Part shown: piece after piece, positions 33,495-46,945 of the stretch
How positions within the stretch are numbered: the first letter of the stretch is position 1
How the letters are laid out: every line of letters starts with the position of its first letter
Assembly (NCBI RefSeq): GCF_048544455.1
Contig: NC_133534.1
Coordinates: 86,085,637-86,149,636 of the forward strand
DNA length: 64,000 nucleotides
Reading direction: 5' to 3'
Origin: Silene latifolia
Taxonomy: Eukaryota > Streptophyta > Magnoliopsida > Caryophyllales > Caryophyllaceae
Translations under genes and position numbers: made by a program
Notes under the pieces: model-generated
Seen by the model: only the letters and a program-made list of their open reading frames with translations
The model's database searches: none
What the model was told of the DNA's origin: nothing

Positions 33495-34805
33495 TGTTAG
33501 GTTCATATACCTATTATTAGACTCCTCTAATAGTGAACTAATTAACTTGTTAATTATTTGTTCTTTAGATCTAGTGCATGCATAACAAAATGAAAGATTT
33601 ATAAGAAAAACAATGTTCCTTACATTGTTGGTTGGTTCGAAAATTTGGGCACAAGTAAGGTCACCTTCCTTCACTTGTTCTTGAGCTAATAATGATGGAT
33701 GATCCTCCAAGATCCCAAGTATAGAAATCCTCCTTAGATTGCACCCAAGACTTGCCCTTAAACTAGTATACTAATTAACTAGATTATTATACTAGTATCC
33801 TTAAATAATTCTAATATTATTATTATTACTACACTAGTAATGTTGTTATGATATTAGAAATGATGAATAATAACTTGTGAATCTCCAAAAACTTGTTGGA
33901 GAAAACTAGAGAGAAGGAAGAGCAAAGACACTTGCATGTGTAATTTTTGAATGAATGTGTTAGATAAAAATGAGGACAAAAATCCTCATTTGAAGAGGTG
34001 AGGACGGGTAGGAAGGAGCCAAAGGGGAATCTTGCCTTTTCCCTTTTGGTCTTCACAATGCACAATTGTGTAAGGCTTTGTAAGATAGGTGTAAGGCTAT
34101 AAAATAAAGCCTATGAATTATTTATCATAAAATAAGTCAATCTTACACCATTATAACTCCCTCCATTCGGTCCATGCTCTTAAAATGGACTACCATTTTA
34201 TTTTGTCAATTTGTCATTTGTCACACAATATATCACATGTAGTAGAATACATGTTATTAATTAATTTTAATGCATATTTATCACATAAATATCATTTTAC
34301 AAATTAATTAAATTACATACAATAAATTGACTAGTGATACTTGATCACATAAATAAAATGGGTCATAAAATTATAATTCACAACATCTTGTAATTATAAT
34401 TAACCATTCATTATTTTCTCTATTGTTTCTCAAACAATAAGCAATTTTAGTAATAATACTATTTTATTACTAAAATAAATCTTATATAATCCCATTACAA
34501 TAAGATATTAATATTCTCTCTCACAAGTAAATTGTTCACTTTTAAGGAATTGATTACCTCGTATCGTCATACAATTAATCAATTTATCCATTAAGGGAAT
34601 TGTCCTTTAGTTGTGACCTTAAGGGATCAACTGACCACCACCGTCACACGACAGTAATGTCAAACTCTAGTCAGCCAATCATTTTAGATTAATGACGGTC
34701 AGTCGTCTGTATAAATAATCATCCCTCATGTATTCTTAATTTGAGATTTAATTATGATATTTAAATCATGTGATCGCACTATTGTTGAGGACACTTTTCC
34801 CAACA
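33495..34805 (-). repeat. C1 left (3') LTR
   Basis: Starts TGTTAGGTTCATATACC and ends TTTTCCCAACA on the plus strand. Confidence 0.93.
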
Positions 34806-37728
34806 ATCTCCCACTTGTCCTCGACAAGTGTGCGTCACCAATTCTCTTGTCCTATTACAATCTCCCACTCAATGCAAGGTGTCTTGCAGGTCGTACTTAC
34901 ATTCGATCATATCTTGAGTGGTTTTCTCGATCTGGAGATTAACTGTCTGACCGGAATTATCTATCATAGATACCTTCCGAGCGTGGCCACGCATTTCCAG
35001 TTAACTACTCCTCGAGTGGCCTTGAGATTTCAAACAACCCTGACAAGGGGTGGACAATTCCTATCGCCCTATTCCCTTCGTTCAGCCACAGTCCATCATA
35101 ACCCAAAATATACCCAGTTTGACCTCGTTTAAGAAATCGTAGAGTATAAATCAAAGCTAATCAGAAGTTGTGCCAACTTGGGCGAATAGTCTCTAGTCAA
35201 AAGAATTGACTCATGAGAATACTATAGTAGCTCTTGCCACGACCAGGCTTTATGAATTACCAGAACTCTATAAGCGGTCCGCCCGATGATTGTCCCATAC
35301 GATCTGCCTATGTGATCGACTAGTCATCCCATATGACTCTATGGCACTTGAACTTGCCATCAATCGCATCACACTCTAGTCACTTCGAGACGTCACCTCA
35401 TATAAGTAACTAGGGGCGAATACCATGTCAATCCAGTTCACTTTAATGGGGTTCAATTTGTCTCTACAACCCATTCGGATACGACAAAGTAGCGGGTGAG
35501 TTTAATAAAAACTCAAACGATAAATGTGATTATCACATATGAATAGTCAATACACTATTACTACTTCATATTCTATAATCTCTAGTGTATTAAAACACTA
35601 GTTAAAATGCAATACAAGCTTGGCAAGTGGATATACCCGATATCCATATGTTCCAACTTAATTAATTGCTATTTCCTTCCATTCAATGTCATCTCTTAAT
35701 AACATGAATTTCTCTAAGTATATATCTAGACTTCATACTAGACCCGAGCTCTTTAACTTGAAAGAAGCTCCCACTGTTATCGCATAACTTGTGATAAAGT
35801 CATTTGTGGAGAGATTCACTCTTAATCCCTTCGATGACTATTTTATCACAATTTACTTAGATTCCTTTTGTAGAATTTGCAATGTGCGAAACTAAAACAC
35901 ATTTCTTAGTTTCTTACTCCTTTGTCAATAATATTTGCTTAGGATTTCATCAAATCCTTTTTAAGCTTGGAAACTAAAGTTGGTGCAACCCTTCAACACT
36001 TTAACTTAGTTTATGATCCAAACATGTGTACAAGTCATCTATTGTACTTTAAGGCTTTCACAAGCCCATCTTATGAATTAACTTATTATTGACTTATCAT
36101 GCACCTAGCATATGGTACATCACAGCACGTGCGTCTGTTGGCATACATAATCGTTCTAATGGCGGAAACATTAGTAATCGATTTCATGTAATCAACAATT
36201 TAATGGGTTCAGGTGAACGACTATGATTCCATCATAGTAATTCCACTCTCATCATCATGAATAAGCCATTCAACTTTGTTGATGTTAAACAGATGCGAAA
36301 GAACTTATCTTCATAAGACTCTCAATTCTATGCCAATTTACTCTCACATAGATTCAAATATCTAGAATACTTTGCATCCCTTCCATGTTTCCCAATTACT
36401 CTTACCAGAAGAGATCATTGGTATATTATTCTCAATAAGTAATATGTTATCAACATATATGACATGGAGAAACTATTCTAGCTCCCACTTAACTTCATGT
36501 ATATCATGATTCTTCAATCATGTGAATGAAACAATTCACTATAATCACATGAACGAAAAGTATAATCCTTTAATGCTAGCTTAAGACCATCTTGTGATCA
36601 CTTAAGATAGCTACCCATAATATGTCAGGATTCTTAGATCTTCATCTAAGGTTTTGTGTTTTAAACACTTCCTTCTCTAAATTCCCATTTTAGAAAAGCG
36701 AATTATATTTGCCATTCTTCATTATAATGAAATGCGGCAATTCCTAACATAATTTGTCTTGATCAACATCTTTATGTAAATCTTATGCATTTGTGTACTC
36801 TAAAGCTCTATTTCCCTTTAAAGAGACCCTCACTTTAAAGTAAATCTACTCATGAGCTTCGGCTCGTATGTATGATGGTCATGATCCTATCACTTTCACA
36901 AAGTAATATTTTTTAAACAATAAGACATGTGCGATAAACTCCCACTGAACTATACTTCTAATCTATCTTCATAGACTATAGTTCATCTACACTCCAACTC
37001 TATAATTCTATTACTTTCACAAAGTAACATTTCAACTATAAGAGATGTTTGTGACGATACAATCTTCTCCCACTCTATCTCTCAGAAATACATCTATCTT
37101 CTTGAGAGATAGTTTTGTGAGACACAAACATATATATTTTAACGGAGTTTAGCTTTCAAAAGGCCATCCTAACATGGCAGCTTGATAATATACGAGTCTT
37201 ATCCATGTCATCTGTTTGATAGACTCTCTATTCTAGGTATCTCATGGTTGACCATCCAATTAGAATAATATGTCCATTTGGTATCGTGAATTCCCTACTT
37301 GATGAATTCAAAAACTCATTACAACTTAAGAATTGATCTTATATAAATAAGTTGTTACTTTAAGTAACAAAGACATAAGGAGAATCAGATTCATAGCTTA
37401 TGGACATATAATGATCCCATCATCATAATCGTCTACTTGATCAATTTAAGTTGTTTATCTAATGTTTCTCTACGCAAGTAATTAATGATGATGATTTTAG
37501 AACAAACAACATAATAAAACAAGTGATTTGGGTTGAAAACCAAATCACCAATATCCAAAATACAACCCGTGTTTAAAGGATACAAACCAATTTCCAAGTC
37601 ACACGAGGAAATCAAAATAGTTCTAAAAACATGAAATTCATCATAAAATTAAAGACAAAGCAAATTATAAGCCAAGCTTCCATTGATTCATCACCATGGT
37701 CGGCTACTCTAGCTTCCCTCGTGATCCT
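34806..37728. other. C1 long non-coding region downstream of gag
   Basis: It begins with the polypurine tract (minus GTGGGAGAT). The rest is AT-rich with stops in all frames. It occupies the place of pol in a full Copia element, but I could not find a convincing reverse transcriptase or integrase motif, even degraded. Confidence 0.6.
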
Positions 37729-38760
37729 CTAGACTTGCTTCTCCTTGCCTTTGTCCTTGCTAGGAGGAGGCCCTATTTACAATAAAAAGGGTAATTATCA
37801 CAACTTGTATCACATACTAATTGAGATTGAAACATAAAAGATAGGGATATTTATATACCTACAGGAGTAACCTTTCCGACTTTGATGTCGCCAAGATACT
37901 TGGAGCAGTTTCTCTTCCAATGCCCAACTCCACAACAATAGTGGCACTTGTCCCCGGAGGGGGCACTGTACTTGGGCTTGGAGGTGCTTGCTTCATAAGT
38001 CTTAGCCGAGTTCTGTTGGGAGTTCGCTTCTTTCCCTTTTTCCCACTTTTCTTGAAGGTTCTTTTGCCCTTATGATTGACATTGAGCACATCTTTGGTGG
38101 TGCTAACACTTAGCCCCATGTCCCTTTCGGCTTGCACAAGCATTTTGTGCAACTCATCAGGGAAACCTTCTTATCTTGCATATTAAAATTCACCCGGAAT
38201 TGAACATATGCTTTGATTTTGTTTAGGGAATGAAGAATTCGATCAATCACAAGTTCATCGGGAATTTCCACCTTATGCATTTTCAAGGTCTCAACATGCT
38301 CCATCAACTTGAGCACATGTGGGCTCACCTTTTGGCCCTCTTTGATGTTAAGATCAAAGAATGCGGAAGCCGCCTCATATTGAATGACCCTAGGAGCTCG
38401 TGAAAACATGTTCACAAGCTTCATGTAGATCTCATGAGCGGTGCTAATCTTTATAGCACTTCGTTGGAGTTCGGCCTCCATAGCAAAGATCAATACATTT
38501 TTCATTGCGGCCGACTCCTTTTGGTAATCCTCATAGGCTTGCCTAGCGGCGGACCTAGTATTAGGTGGTTCGGTGGGAGATGCCTCGGTAAGGTAACGAA
38601 GCTTGTCGTCACCTTGCGCGGCCAAGCGAAGTTGTGCATCCCAATCGACGAAATTGGACCCATTCTTTTCTAACTTACATCGATCCATGAAGGATCGGAG
38701 CCATGACACATTGGAAAGCGGGGTGGAACTAGTGGATGCGGACGCGTTTGGAGTTGCCAT
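37729..38760 (-). pseudogene. gag: C1 gag with zinc knuckle, frameshifted
   Basis: The start MATPNASASTSSTPLSNVSW leads into a Copia-type gag core (LEKNGSNFVDWDAQLRLAAQ ... IYMKLVNMFSRAPRVIQYEAASAFFDLNIKEG ... LVIDRILHSLNKIKAYVQFRVNF). A frameshift near 38150 moves the sequence into HKMLVQAERDMGLSVSTTKDVLNVNHKGK. A second shift near 37985 leads to a CX2CX4HX4C knuckle, CHYCCGVGHWKRNC. After 'KVTPV' a GTAGGTATAT...AAATAG segment (about 37864-37775) looks like an intron, followed by GPPPSKDKGKEKQV and a stop at 37729. Gag packages element RNA. This copy is defective. Confidence 0.8.
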
Positions 38761-40856
38761 TGCAGTTGATTAAAACAAATTTTGACTACAAAATAGGAAA
38801 TGAAGGAATTTAATTATCATCTATCGTTTTAATAATACTCGTTAATTTAACTACAAGTATTGCATTTATATAGTGACCTCCACCCAACTACATAAATGAT
38901 TCCGAGATCCAAATTCATATTAACTTGGGCACGGTGAGCCGATTCATCCCTTATTAATATAACTCGGTAGATTAACCTTTTAATCGATTCTACTTTTAGA
39001 ACTCTCGGTCGATAAAAATTACTCTAATTCTCATCTTTAGCCCGGAACACATGCGACTACGGTCAACAATACTTCCGTTGAGCTCAATCCAAATTTCGAT
39101 GTAATAACTTTTTACTACCCCACTTCGCCAACGTAACAAGGTTTGTATTACGGTGAAGCCGGATTAACTCCCTTGTGAAATTGGTACTTCATGAGTTTCT
39201 ACTATTTGGTAAGGCTTTATCTCAATTTTTAATATGTGAGAGGTCTTGTCAATTTATTATCTATCACGTTTTAAGTGAACTAAAGCGGTGAACTACGATA
39301 ATTATAATTGACACGGTCGATGACTCGATATGAAATGCATGTGTTGTTATGGCGATTTGGCAATGCATGCAACATATTAAAAGAAATGCAAAGCAATAAA
39401 TAAAATTCCTAGTATGGCCTTCCTAAAAATAGAAAATCAAATAATCTATTACATATTCGGAAACCAACTCCTTTGGTCCCTTGTTTCTTCAAATGGCACG
39501 CCTCCCAAGACACCGTCTTTGTCGGATCACCCTTCCGAATGGCACCGTCTTTGAAGATGCTCCATAATTACAAATAATAATAAAAATACAAAGCTATTCC
39601 TATTATACATTTGTAAAATGAAAAACTAATGAAATAAAAATAAAAGTGATACGAGATCACATTAAATTACAACCGTATCAATATTCCCTTTCATTACGGG
39701 TAATATTGATTAAACTAAGGCCATACTAAGATTAAAATTACATAATTCAAAATTATATAAATAAAAGACATTCAACAATTGAAATATGCAGCATTATAAT
39801 ATGTACCTTCATGCCAAATGATGTGCCAAATCGCCCTATTTAACTTATGTCGTACATATAACCCGATTTTCATGGAAATACGTGATAATAACCTTTTAAA
39901 ATCACTAATTAACACTTAAATCACATCTAAGCTCAAGTTAATTATCCTAACACATTTTAGGACTCAAAAATTAGTCATCACTAAATTTTTGACAATAATT
40001 CAACTTGATTTAATTTTATGCTCATTTTTGACCTTAAAAACATTATTTATATGAAATAAATCCAAATTAATTCATAAAAGTTTCAAAATTTGAATTTTAA
40101 ATTTTTGAACATTCTGGAATAATTCCATGACCCTCATAAAATTAATTTTGAGAAAATATAGTTGCATTTTTATCGGTTTTATCTCATAAAATGTATAAAG
40201 CATACGAAAATTAAACCAATAATTTTTATAACTTTAGATCTGATTAGTGGGATATTAATGCAACTTAAAATAATTTTCTCAAGCCATGCAATACGTTTTA
40301 GCTAATTTTTGCTAAAATAGTCACTATTTATGCCATTTTTACTCAAAAATCCATAAATCATGCTAAAGAAGATATTTAAATCTAGAAATTTACATACTCT
40401 CTGTAAATCTTTCATGTGACATCATATTAAAAGATCATGGCTTAATTCGAAATTTTACTATTTTTAACCATTTTACCTCTTTTAATCCATTTTTATCTCA
40501 TAAAAATCATAAATCATGCAAAATTAATCAAATTAACTCGTCCTTTTACATACAACTTGTAAAATATGCATGTGAGGTCATATAAATTTTCCAAGGTCAG
40601 AAACGAAATTTAACTATTTTTAGCATTTTAATTCCCATTTTAGTCATAAAAATGTAATAAAATGACCAAAAATCCTTAAAATGAGCAATAAATTTCCATA
40701 AATCATAAAAATGACCTAAAAACATTTTAGGACCAGAATATATAACATGCATGGTGATTTCGTGACTTATACTTATAAATCAAAAATTTTTAAGTTTTAT
40801 ATGTTAACCTTTTAACTCGGAAAAACAATAACCGATTATGCATGCAACATCCTTAT
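38761..40856. other. C1 long 5' untranslated region
   Basis: It is about 2.1 kb of AT-rich DNA between the primer site and gag. The same sequence appears in plus orientation at 62640-64000. No gene is supported. Confidence 0.7.
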
Positions 40857-40868
40857 GCTCTGATACCA
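40857..40868 (-). promoter_or_regulatory. C1 primer binding site
   Basis: On the minus strand TGGTATCAGAGC, complementary to initiator tRNA-Met, lies 2 bp inside the right LTR. Confidence 0.92.
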
Positions 40869-40870
40869 CT

Positions 40871-41143
40871 TGTTAGGTTCATATACCTATTATTAGACTC
40901 CTCTAATAGTGAACTAATTAACTTGTTAATTATTTGTTCTTTAGATCTAGTGCATGCATAACAAAATGAAAGATTTATAAGAAAAACAATGTTCCTTACA
41001 TTGTTGGTTGGTTCGAAAATTTGGGCACAAGTAAGGTCACCTTCCTTCACTTGTTCTTGAGCTAATAATGATGGATGATCCTCCAAGATCCCAAGTATAG
41101 AAATCCTCCTTAGATTGCACCCAAGACTTGCCCTTAAACTAGT
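40871..41143 (-). repeat. C1 right (5') LTR, first part
   Basis: Identical or nearly so to 33495-33767. It is interrupted by D1 at 41144 and continues at 48305. Confidence 0.93.
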
Positions 41144-42496
41144 TGTAATACTCCGTATTTATAAGTCTAGGGGTACTCTATCGAGTAGCCCTTACTCTGT
41201 CGAGTAAGGGCAAGTTGCGAAATAAAATAGTTTCTGACCTGTTGGGTACTCGATCGAGTAGCTGGGGTACTCGATCGAGTAGGGGGGTACTCGATCGAGT
41301 ACCTTGGGTACTCGATCGAGTGTCCGGTTTTACGAGGGAGTTTTCTCGGGTTTTGTTAATTACGCGATTAAGGTATTTAAACCAATTCGTCTTTGTTCTA
41401 AATCACTTTTTACAAAACCTAAAACCTGTTTAAGAGAGAAAGCAACTTGTCTTCTTCCTAATCGCGTTCTTGACAATTCCCGGAGTTCAGACGGTCGGTT
41501 TGCATCGTAGTTTGTGTCGTTGGATTCCTTGCGTCGAGGGTAAGCTTTTAATGTAATTTATATAATGTTTTGTTAAGATTAGTGAAACCCTAATTTAGGA
41601 ATTGGGGGTTTTTATGAATAGTAATTGAATAGTAGTATCTATGTGTTGTATGGTAGGAGGAGAGTTCATAGAAGAGGCGTTTTGAGACAGTTTGAGAGAT
41701 ACCGTCTGCGTGTTGTGCTATCCGGGTAGGATTTCCTACTCAGTATTAGTCCCATAATGGGATATTGGTGATGTGCTGTAGTTAGTTGATTGATATGATG
41801 ATTGTAATTGTAATTGTGATTGTGATTATGGTTGTGTTTGTGATGGTTCTCGAGATGCGTTCTCGGCTGAGTGGGGTCACTTGCGGGAGTGATCTCACGC
41901 CCTAGTTTCGCCCTTCGTGGAACCCGCCACGGAAGGGGATGTGCACATTAATGGACAGGGTTATCGCTCGTACGATGAGCGGGGCTTAGGTGGGAACGGC
42001 TGCGGTCCCCCCATCGGTGGTCCGGTGGACGGTCAAGATTGAGACGATGGGAGTTGGTGGTGTGTGTGTGTGTGTGTGTGTGTGATTCAAATTGTCTGTT
42101 TATCTTATTGTTGATATATGTATTGAATTGTGTGATTAGTCCTGACCCCGTTTAAATGTTTTAAAAACTGTGGTGATCCATTCGGGGTGGTGAGCGATTA
42201 TTGAGGTGTGTGATATGACGCGTATGGGATAGCCGGGATGAGTCATCACGTGGCAGTTAGAAGTCTTCCATTTGTGTCGACGAAGTCTAGTAGCTTTGAT
42301 AGTTTTAGTCGTAGACCGTATGAGAACCTTGTAATTCCTTTTGTTAGCTTTGGTTTTATAATGTAATCACTTAAACTTATTTAATAAAGTATGTTTCTTC
42401 ATTGTCTTATGATTATCATGCCTCGGGTAACCGAGATGGTGGCATCCTTATACCTGAGTGGTCCTGGTAAGGCACTTGGAGTATGGGGGTGTTACA
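41144..42496 (+). repeat. D1 5' LTR
   Basis: 1353 bp. It contains a dyad array (41175-41321), a TATA-like TATTTAAAC near 41370 and a (TG)n run near 42058-42084. Confidence 0.93.
41175..41321. promoter_or_regulatory. D-type dyad array in D1 5' LTR
   Basis: Four perfect ACTCG-AT-CGAGT palindromes start at 41248, 41269, 41289 and 41310 (steps 21, 20, 21). Two degenerate copies start at 41175 and 41194. The array ends about 50 bp upstream of the TATA-like box. Confidence 0.92.
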
Positions 42497-42498
42497 AA

Positions 42499-42510
42499 TG
42501 GTATCAGAGC
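42499..42510 (+). promoter_or_regulatory. D1 primer binding site
   Basis: TGGTATCAGAGC, 2 bp after the LTR. Confidence 0.92.
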
Positions 42511-45500
42511 GACGATTTTGGAACTGTAACAAATGAACATAATGAACATAGGGAGTCTAATAAAATGAACCTGGTGTATGTGTAATGGGAGCCTACGGTG
42601 ATGCTAGGTTTTGGGTGAGTAGGCGCCCTCACTTCAAAATCTTGGCCCCATGATACTTAAGCCAGTCACATGGTATGGGAACGTGGAGTCCGTGTGTATA
42701 TGTACGACGTGTATGTTAATTGTGCTGTATATGGTTTGTTGAAAGCATGTTGCATGATAGTTGGTTGACATGTTGGTTGGAATCGTTGGAAAAGTATATG
42801 AGAATGATGAATGATATGGTAGAAAAAGAAAGTAGTTCGTATATGATGATGTGTGATGAAGTGGATTTGTAATGTTGTTGTATTAGCAACATGGAAATAG
42901 GATTTGTAGTGTATGGGTGTGGTTTGTGTTATGAAAAGTTATGAAAATTTAAAACATGCGAGTAATACATGATTGAAAGTTGAATGTTATATGAGCATGA
43001 TAGATGGTAATGTTTGACTTTTGGTAAGTAGTAACATAAAGAATAGAGGTTCAATGATATGTGTTTTGTATAACGAATTGGATGAAAAGCATGATGGCTG
43101 TTTATAACGTGGCACTTAATAACACGAAGTAGATTATTTTGTTAATTGTATGAGGAGTCGCGCAGACTTGAATGCGTAGTTGTAATCATAATGTTGAAAT
43201 AATAACGAATGCATAGTACGTTGGGGTATGTGAGATAACATGCGGGTAGTATTCACGAGTCTGCATGACTCGATCGAGTGGGTTTGATTCGATCGAGTGG
43301 GTACTTGTCGTTATTTTGACCAGAATCGTGTTTCTGGGCACTCGATCGAGTACCTAGGGCACTCGATCGAGTGTGGGGTCACTCGATCGAGTAGCCGGGC
43401 TACTCGGTCGAGTAAGTCGAGATCGGAAGGTCTATTTGGGTTGGAGTCGGGGCACTCGATCGAGCATGTTGGGCACTCGATCGAGTAGCCTCAACTCGAT
43501 CGAGTAGGTTCTGGTACTCGATCGAGTGGGGTCTGTGCAGGTCATATGCGTATTTCGGGTCATATGTTTGTCTTTTGACATTCGTTGCATATTATGTTTA
43601 ATTCAAAGGTGTTGTATTATTTCTTTATGCATTGTTTTACGTATGTGTTGGTCCTGAAGCGTAAGTTACCCAATCTTATGATGTAAGGAGTGGCACTATG
43701 ATGAGTATGAGTTCGGTGGGGAGGACATGAATTATGAGTGATTATGATAGATGGTGGAAAAAGAAAAGGAAGATTGGTATAGTTTATTGAGGCATGGCGC
43801 ACGTTTTGCGAGACGGGATGAGTGATAGGATTGTATGTTGAGTAATGTAAAAATAAGTGAATATAGACAAGGGATGATGTGAGTATAATGAACGTGAGAA
43901 TGAAAAGATTGAAAGTAAGAATGTGGATGGTGGCAGCTTGAGATGTGTAAAGAGTTAAGGAGGGAAATGGTTAGGAGTCGTGTGGGTTATGGATTTATGT
44001 AGTGAAAGTTCGTTTAAAGGGGGGTTGAGAAGAGTAATATATAGTGAACTTTGTGGAGACATGTCGCGAGGTGTATTTATAGACAATGAGTGAGTTTGGG
44101 AGGTTTGGTTTATTAAAAGATGAAACTACTGTGTGAGTTCCTTGGGTAATTGGCGGTATGAAAGGAATTTTGATTTCTAGAGATGTAAGAAGGAGATGCA
44201 ATTGTTGAACAAAGAAACGTTGATTCTATGGATGTATTAGTGGCAAGGGTGATGGATGACATAATAAGAGAATATTTGTGGTAAGAAAGAGGGAGATGAT
44301 ATCGATATAAAATAATAGGATTTGAGTTTTGGAGCGATGAGAAGGTAATTGGTGCACAAAAGGGTTAGATAGAAGTAACAAGGAGTTGAGCTATTAAATT
44401 GGTATTATTGAGTGTAAAGAGAAAAGAAGGATAAAAGTAAGCTGAGGAAAATGTTCACCGGAGTTATGTGATGTAAAGGTAAGGAATCATCGAAATGTGT
44501 GATAGTATCACGAAGATGTTAGCTGAAGGTTATATAGGAGTTTCAGGACAACATGATTGATAATGAGTTTCGAGGAATTAAGGAAAGTAAGAAGTTAGAA
44601 GAATATCTGCATGATATGAGATTTTGGTGGAGAAATGGATGATGATTCAATTAAGGAAAATATTGGGAAGAATGTTGAGATAATTTTGTTCATGGATTCG
44701 ATGTTCGTTGTTTGGGATGTTAACCAAAGATAGAAAAGAAATCATGATATTTAGAGATGAGTGAAGAGGTTTGATGTCCGGACAGTGGTAGTGTTATGGT
44801 CTTTGACTAGTGGTTAAGGAAAAGTGTATATTAGAAAAGTGGCAATTCTAAAGAGGCTGATTTTGTAAAGACTGAATTGATAAAAGTATGGTTGTCAGGA
44901 AGTATAAGACATAGTCTTAGGAGGTGGTTTCTCATAATGAGTGTTAGCGGTATGGTTATGTATGGCAGAAGGTGCTGGTGATGCGAAGGGAAGAATGTGA
45001 TGAGGGGCATGCGAGTTAAGCTCGGGCAGCAGGTAACCTTTGTTGAGTGGTAACTTACGTGGTCAGGATTGACTAGTTGGTTGTGATTACGGGTCTATGA
45101 TATGTGTAAATGTTTGTGTGAGGTTCTGACCTCACAAGAAGTGGTACGGTGTGATAATTATAAAGCTATTTTATGAATGTTCGGTAATATATATGTTGGA
45201 CACGGTAATTTAATTGAATGATATCCAAAAAGGTAATAACTTGATTAATTTGACATGGCTAGTTATAATTTTATGTGTATTAATAACACACGTGTATTCC
45301 GTGAAATGGTAGAAATGATGTTCATGAGATGCTTATCTGTTTATTCATATAATATGTTGCGTTGTGATTGAGTAAAGTGGATTTGAGTAAGTTTTTCTTG
45401 TCTGAGAAGTTATGCTAAGTCAGTATCTGTGGGAGTTGTATGCGGTTGTGATGGCTATCGATGTGGTGGTGGTGCCTCGGGTGGTGATCCGGGCACGATA

Positions 45501-46945
45501 TTTAGTGTTGTGATGCGGGTACTTTCGCACTACGGTGTGGCTGTTGGTGGCGGTGTTGTGATGCCGTCACCGGTTGTGGTAGAGTAGGCGGGATGATCAT
45601 GATTCGGGTTTCGAAAGTACATACCAGTTATACATAGATTGTTGTTTTGTTTGATGTTGCTCTCTGCGAGTGTCAGTTTGTGCTGATAGACAGTTGTCTT
45701 GCTTATTCATGTTTTCTTTACCAGGTAAAGTCGGGAAGGAGGTAGAGTATGATGTGAAATAGAGTTGTATATGTTTCGTTGTGGTCATGGGAAAGTGATA
45801 ATCTGTTGATGGGACACGGTTGTGAGAAGTTGTTACAGTAACTTTGATCTTGTTTTCAGATGAGACATCGGTAGACATGGTAATGGAAAATGATTCGTGG
45901 AACATGAGTTGTAATGATCCGATAGCGGCGGGTAGTTCATAATCTTTTGATGAGACAAAGTGAGTGTAGGGTGTTGGGGAAATTAGTGTCATGTTAAGTG
46001 TGTATGAATTTTGCGGTAATGAAAGAAAGAACTTGAGGATCTAGTGTGCGTGTACGTAACGAGTGCGGACCGTGAGTTATGCTTCTGGGAGATAAGTGCC
46101 TTACGTAGAGAGGTATGTTGTTGGCAGTAATAATGAAGAGTGGGTATGGTGATTTGCTACGAGTTTATGGTATAGGTTAGGTCTTGCATTTGAATGAGTT
46201 GAGGAATGGGAAATGTTTATGTATGGGAGCCTTGGATATAAGAATGGTGAGTGTTTGGTTTATAGACGGTTATCTTTGACATGTGGTGGTATAGGGGGTA
46301 ATGAGATATAGACATGGTTTGGTATTAGTGAGTTACGAGGACGTAACATTTGTCTTAAGAGGAGTAGGGTGCGATAAAACAGATTTTGATGGTTGTACAT
46401 ATGGTAATATATTCGGAAGTTGAGTCTTGATGTAGAATAAAAGATCGATTCATGTTGTGGGTGATTTTATTAAAGGTCATGACCGTGCTTGTAGTAGCGT
46501 GATGTTTAGGAGTGTGAGAATATATTTCGCTAGTATTGACAGTTGGATGATGAGGTTGCGAGTGTGAGTAAACTTCGAGGACGAAGTTCCTTTTTAAGGG
46601 TGGTAGAATGTAACATCCCGTTTGATGTCTATGAGTGTCTTGGTATTAGGTTTGATAGTCGATGTTGATAGTTGATGATATTATGGAGTTAGCAGCATTA
46701 GAGGATGGTAGTTGATTATGTGTGGAGTTGGTGTCGTGAGAGATATATATGTGGTAGATACGATATAGTGAGTCATGTTGTGGAAGTAAACATAGTTGGT
46801 AGAATGGGGGTTAAGAGTTCATGTTCTATGTTCGGTCGGGTTCTCGAGTCCTTAGCTAAGTTGTTGTGTCTTGGTCGAGTCAGTATGGTTGTTTTTATGT
46901 ATGGGTGGAACTTCGGGGACGAAGTTCCTTTTAAGGAGGGAAGAC
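42511..46945 (+). other. D1 interior without coding sequence
   Basis: It is purine- and G-rich on the plus strand. The longest frames (for example 45597-45992 minus) show no family features and lie antisense to a biased region. It carries a second dyad array at 43268-43527 and a second 3'-end-like module at 46570-46620. Confidence 0.7.
43268..43527. promoter_or_regulatory. D-type dyad array inside D1
   Basis: Perfect ACTCG-AT-CGAGT copies start at 43268, 43340, 43361, 43381, 43475, 43494 and 43516, with degenerate copies at 43287, 43402 and 43454. Neighbouring copies are 19-22 bp apart. Downstream I see no surviving gene. Confidence 0.9.

Noticed and set aside
34806-37728. Degraded Copia reverse transcriptase/integrase in C1
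   Set aside because: I looked for YVDD-type and integrase motifs on the minus strand and found none that I could defend.
45597-45992. 131-codon minus-strand frame in D1
   Set aside because: No recognisable domain, low-complexity Ser/Thr composition, antisense to a G-rich non-coding interior.
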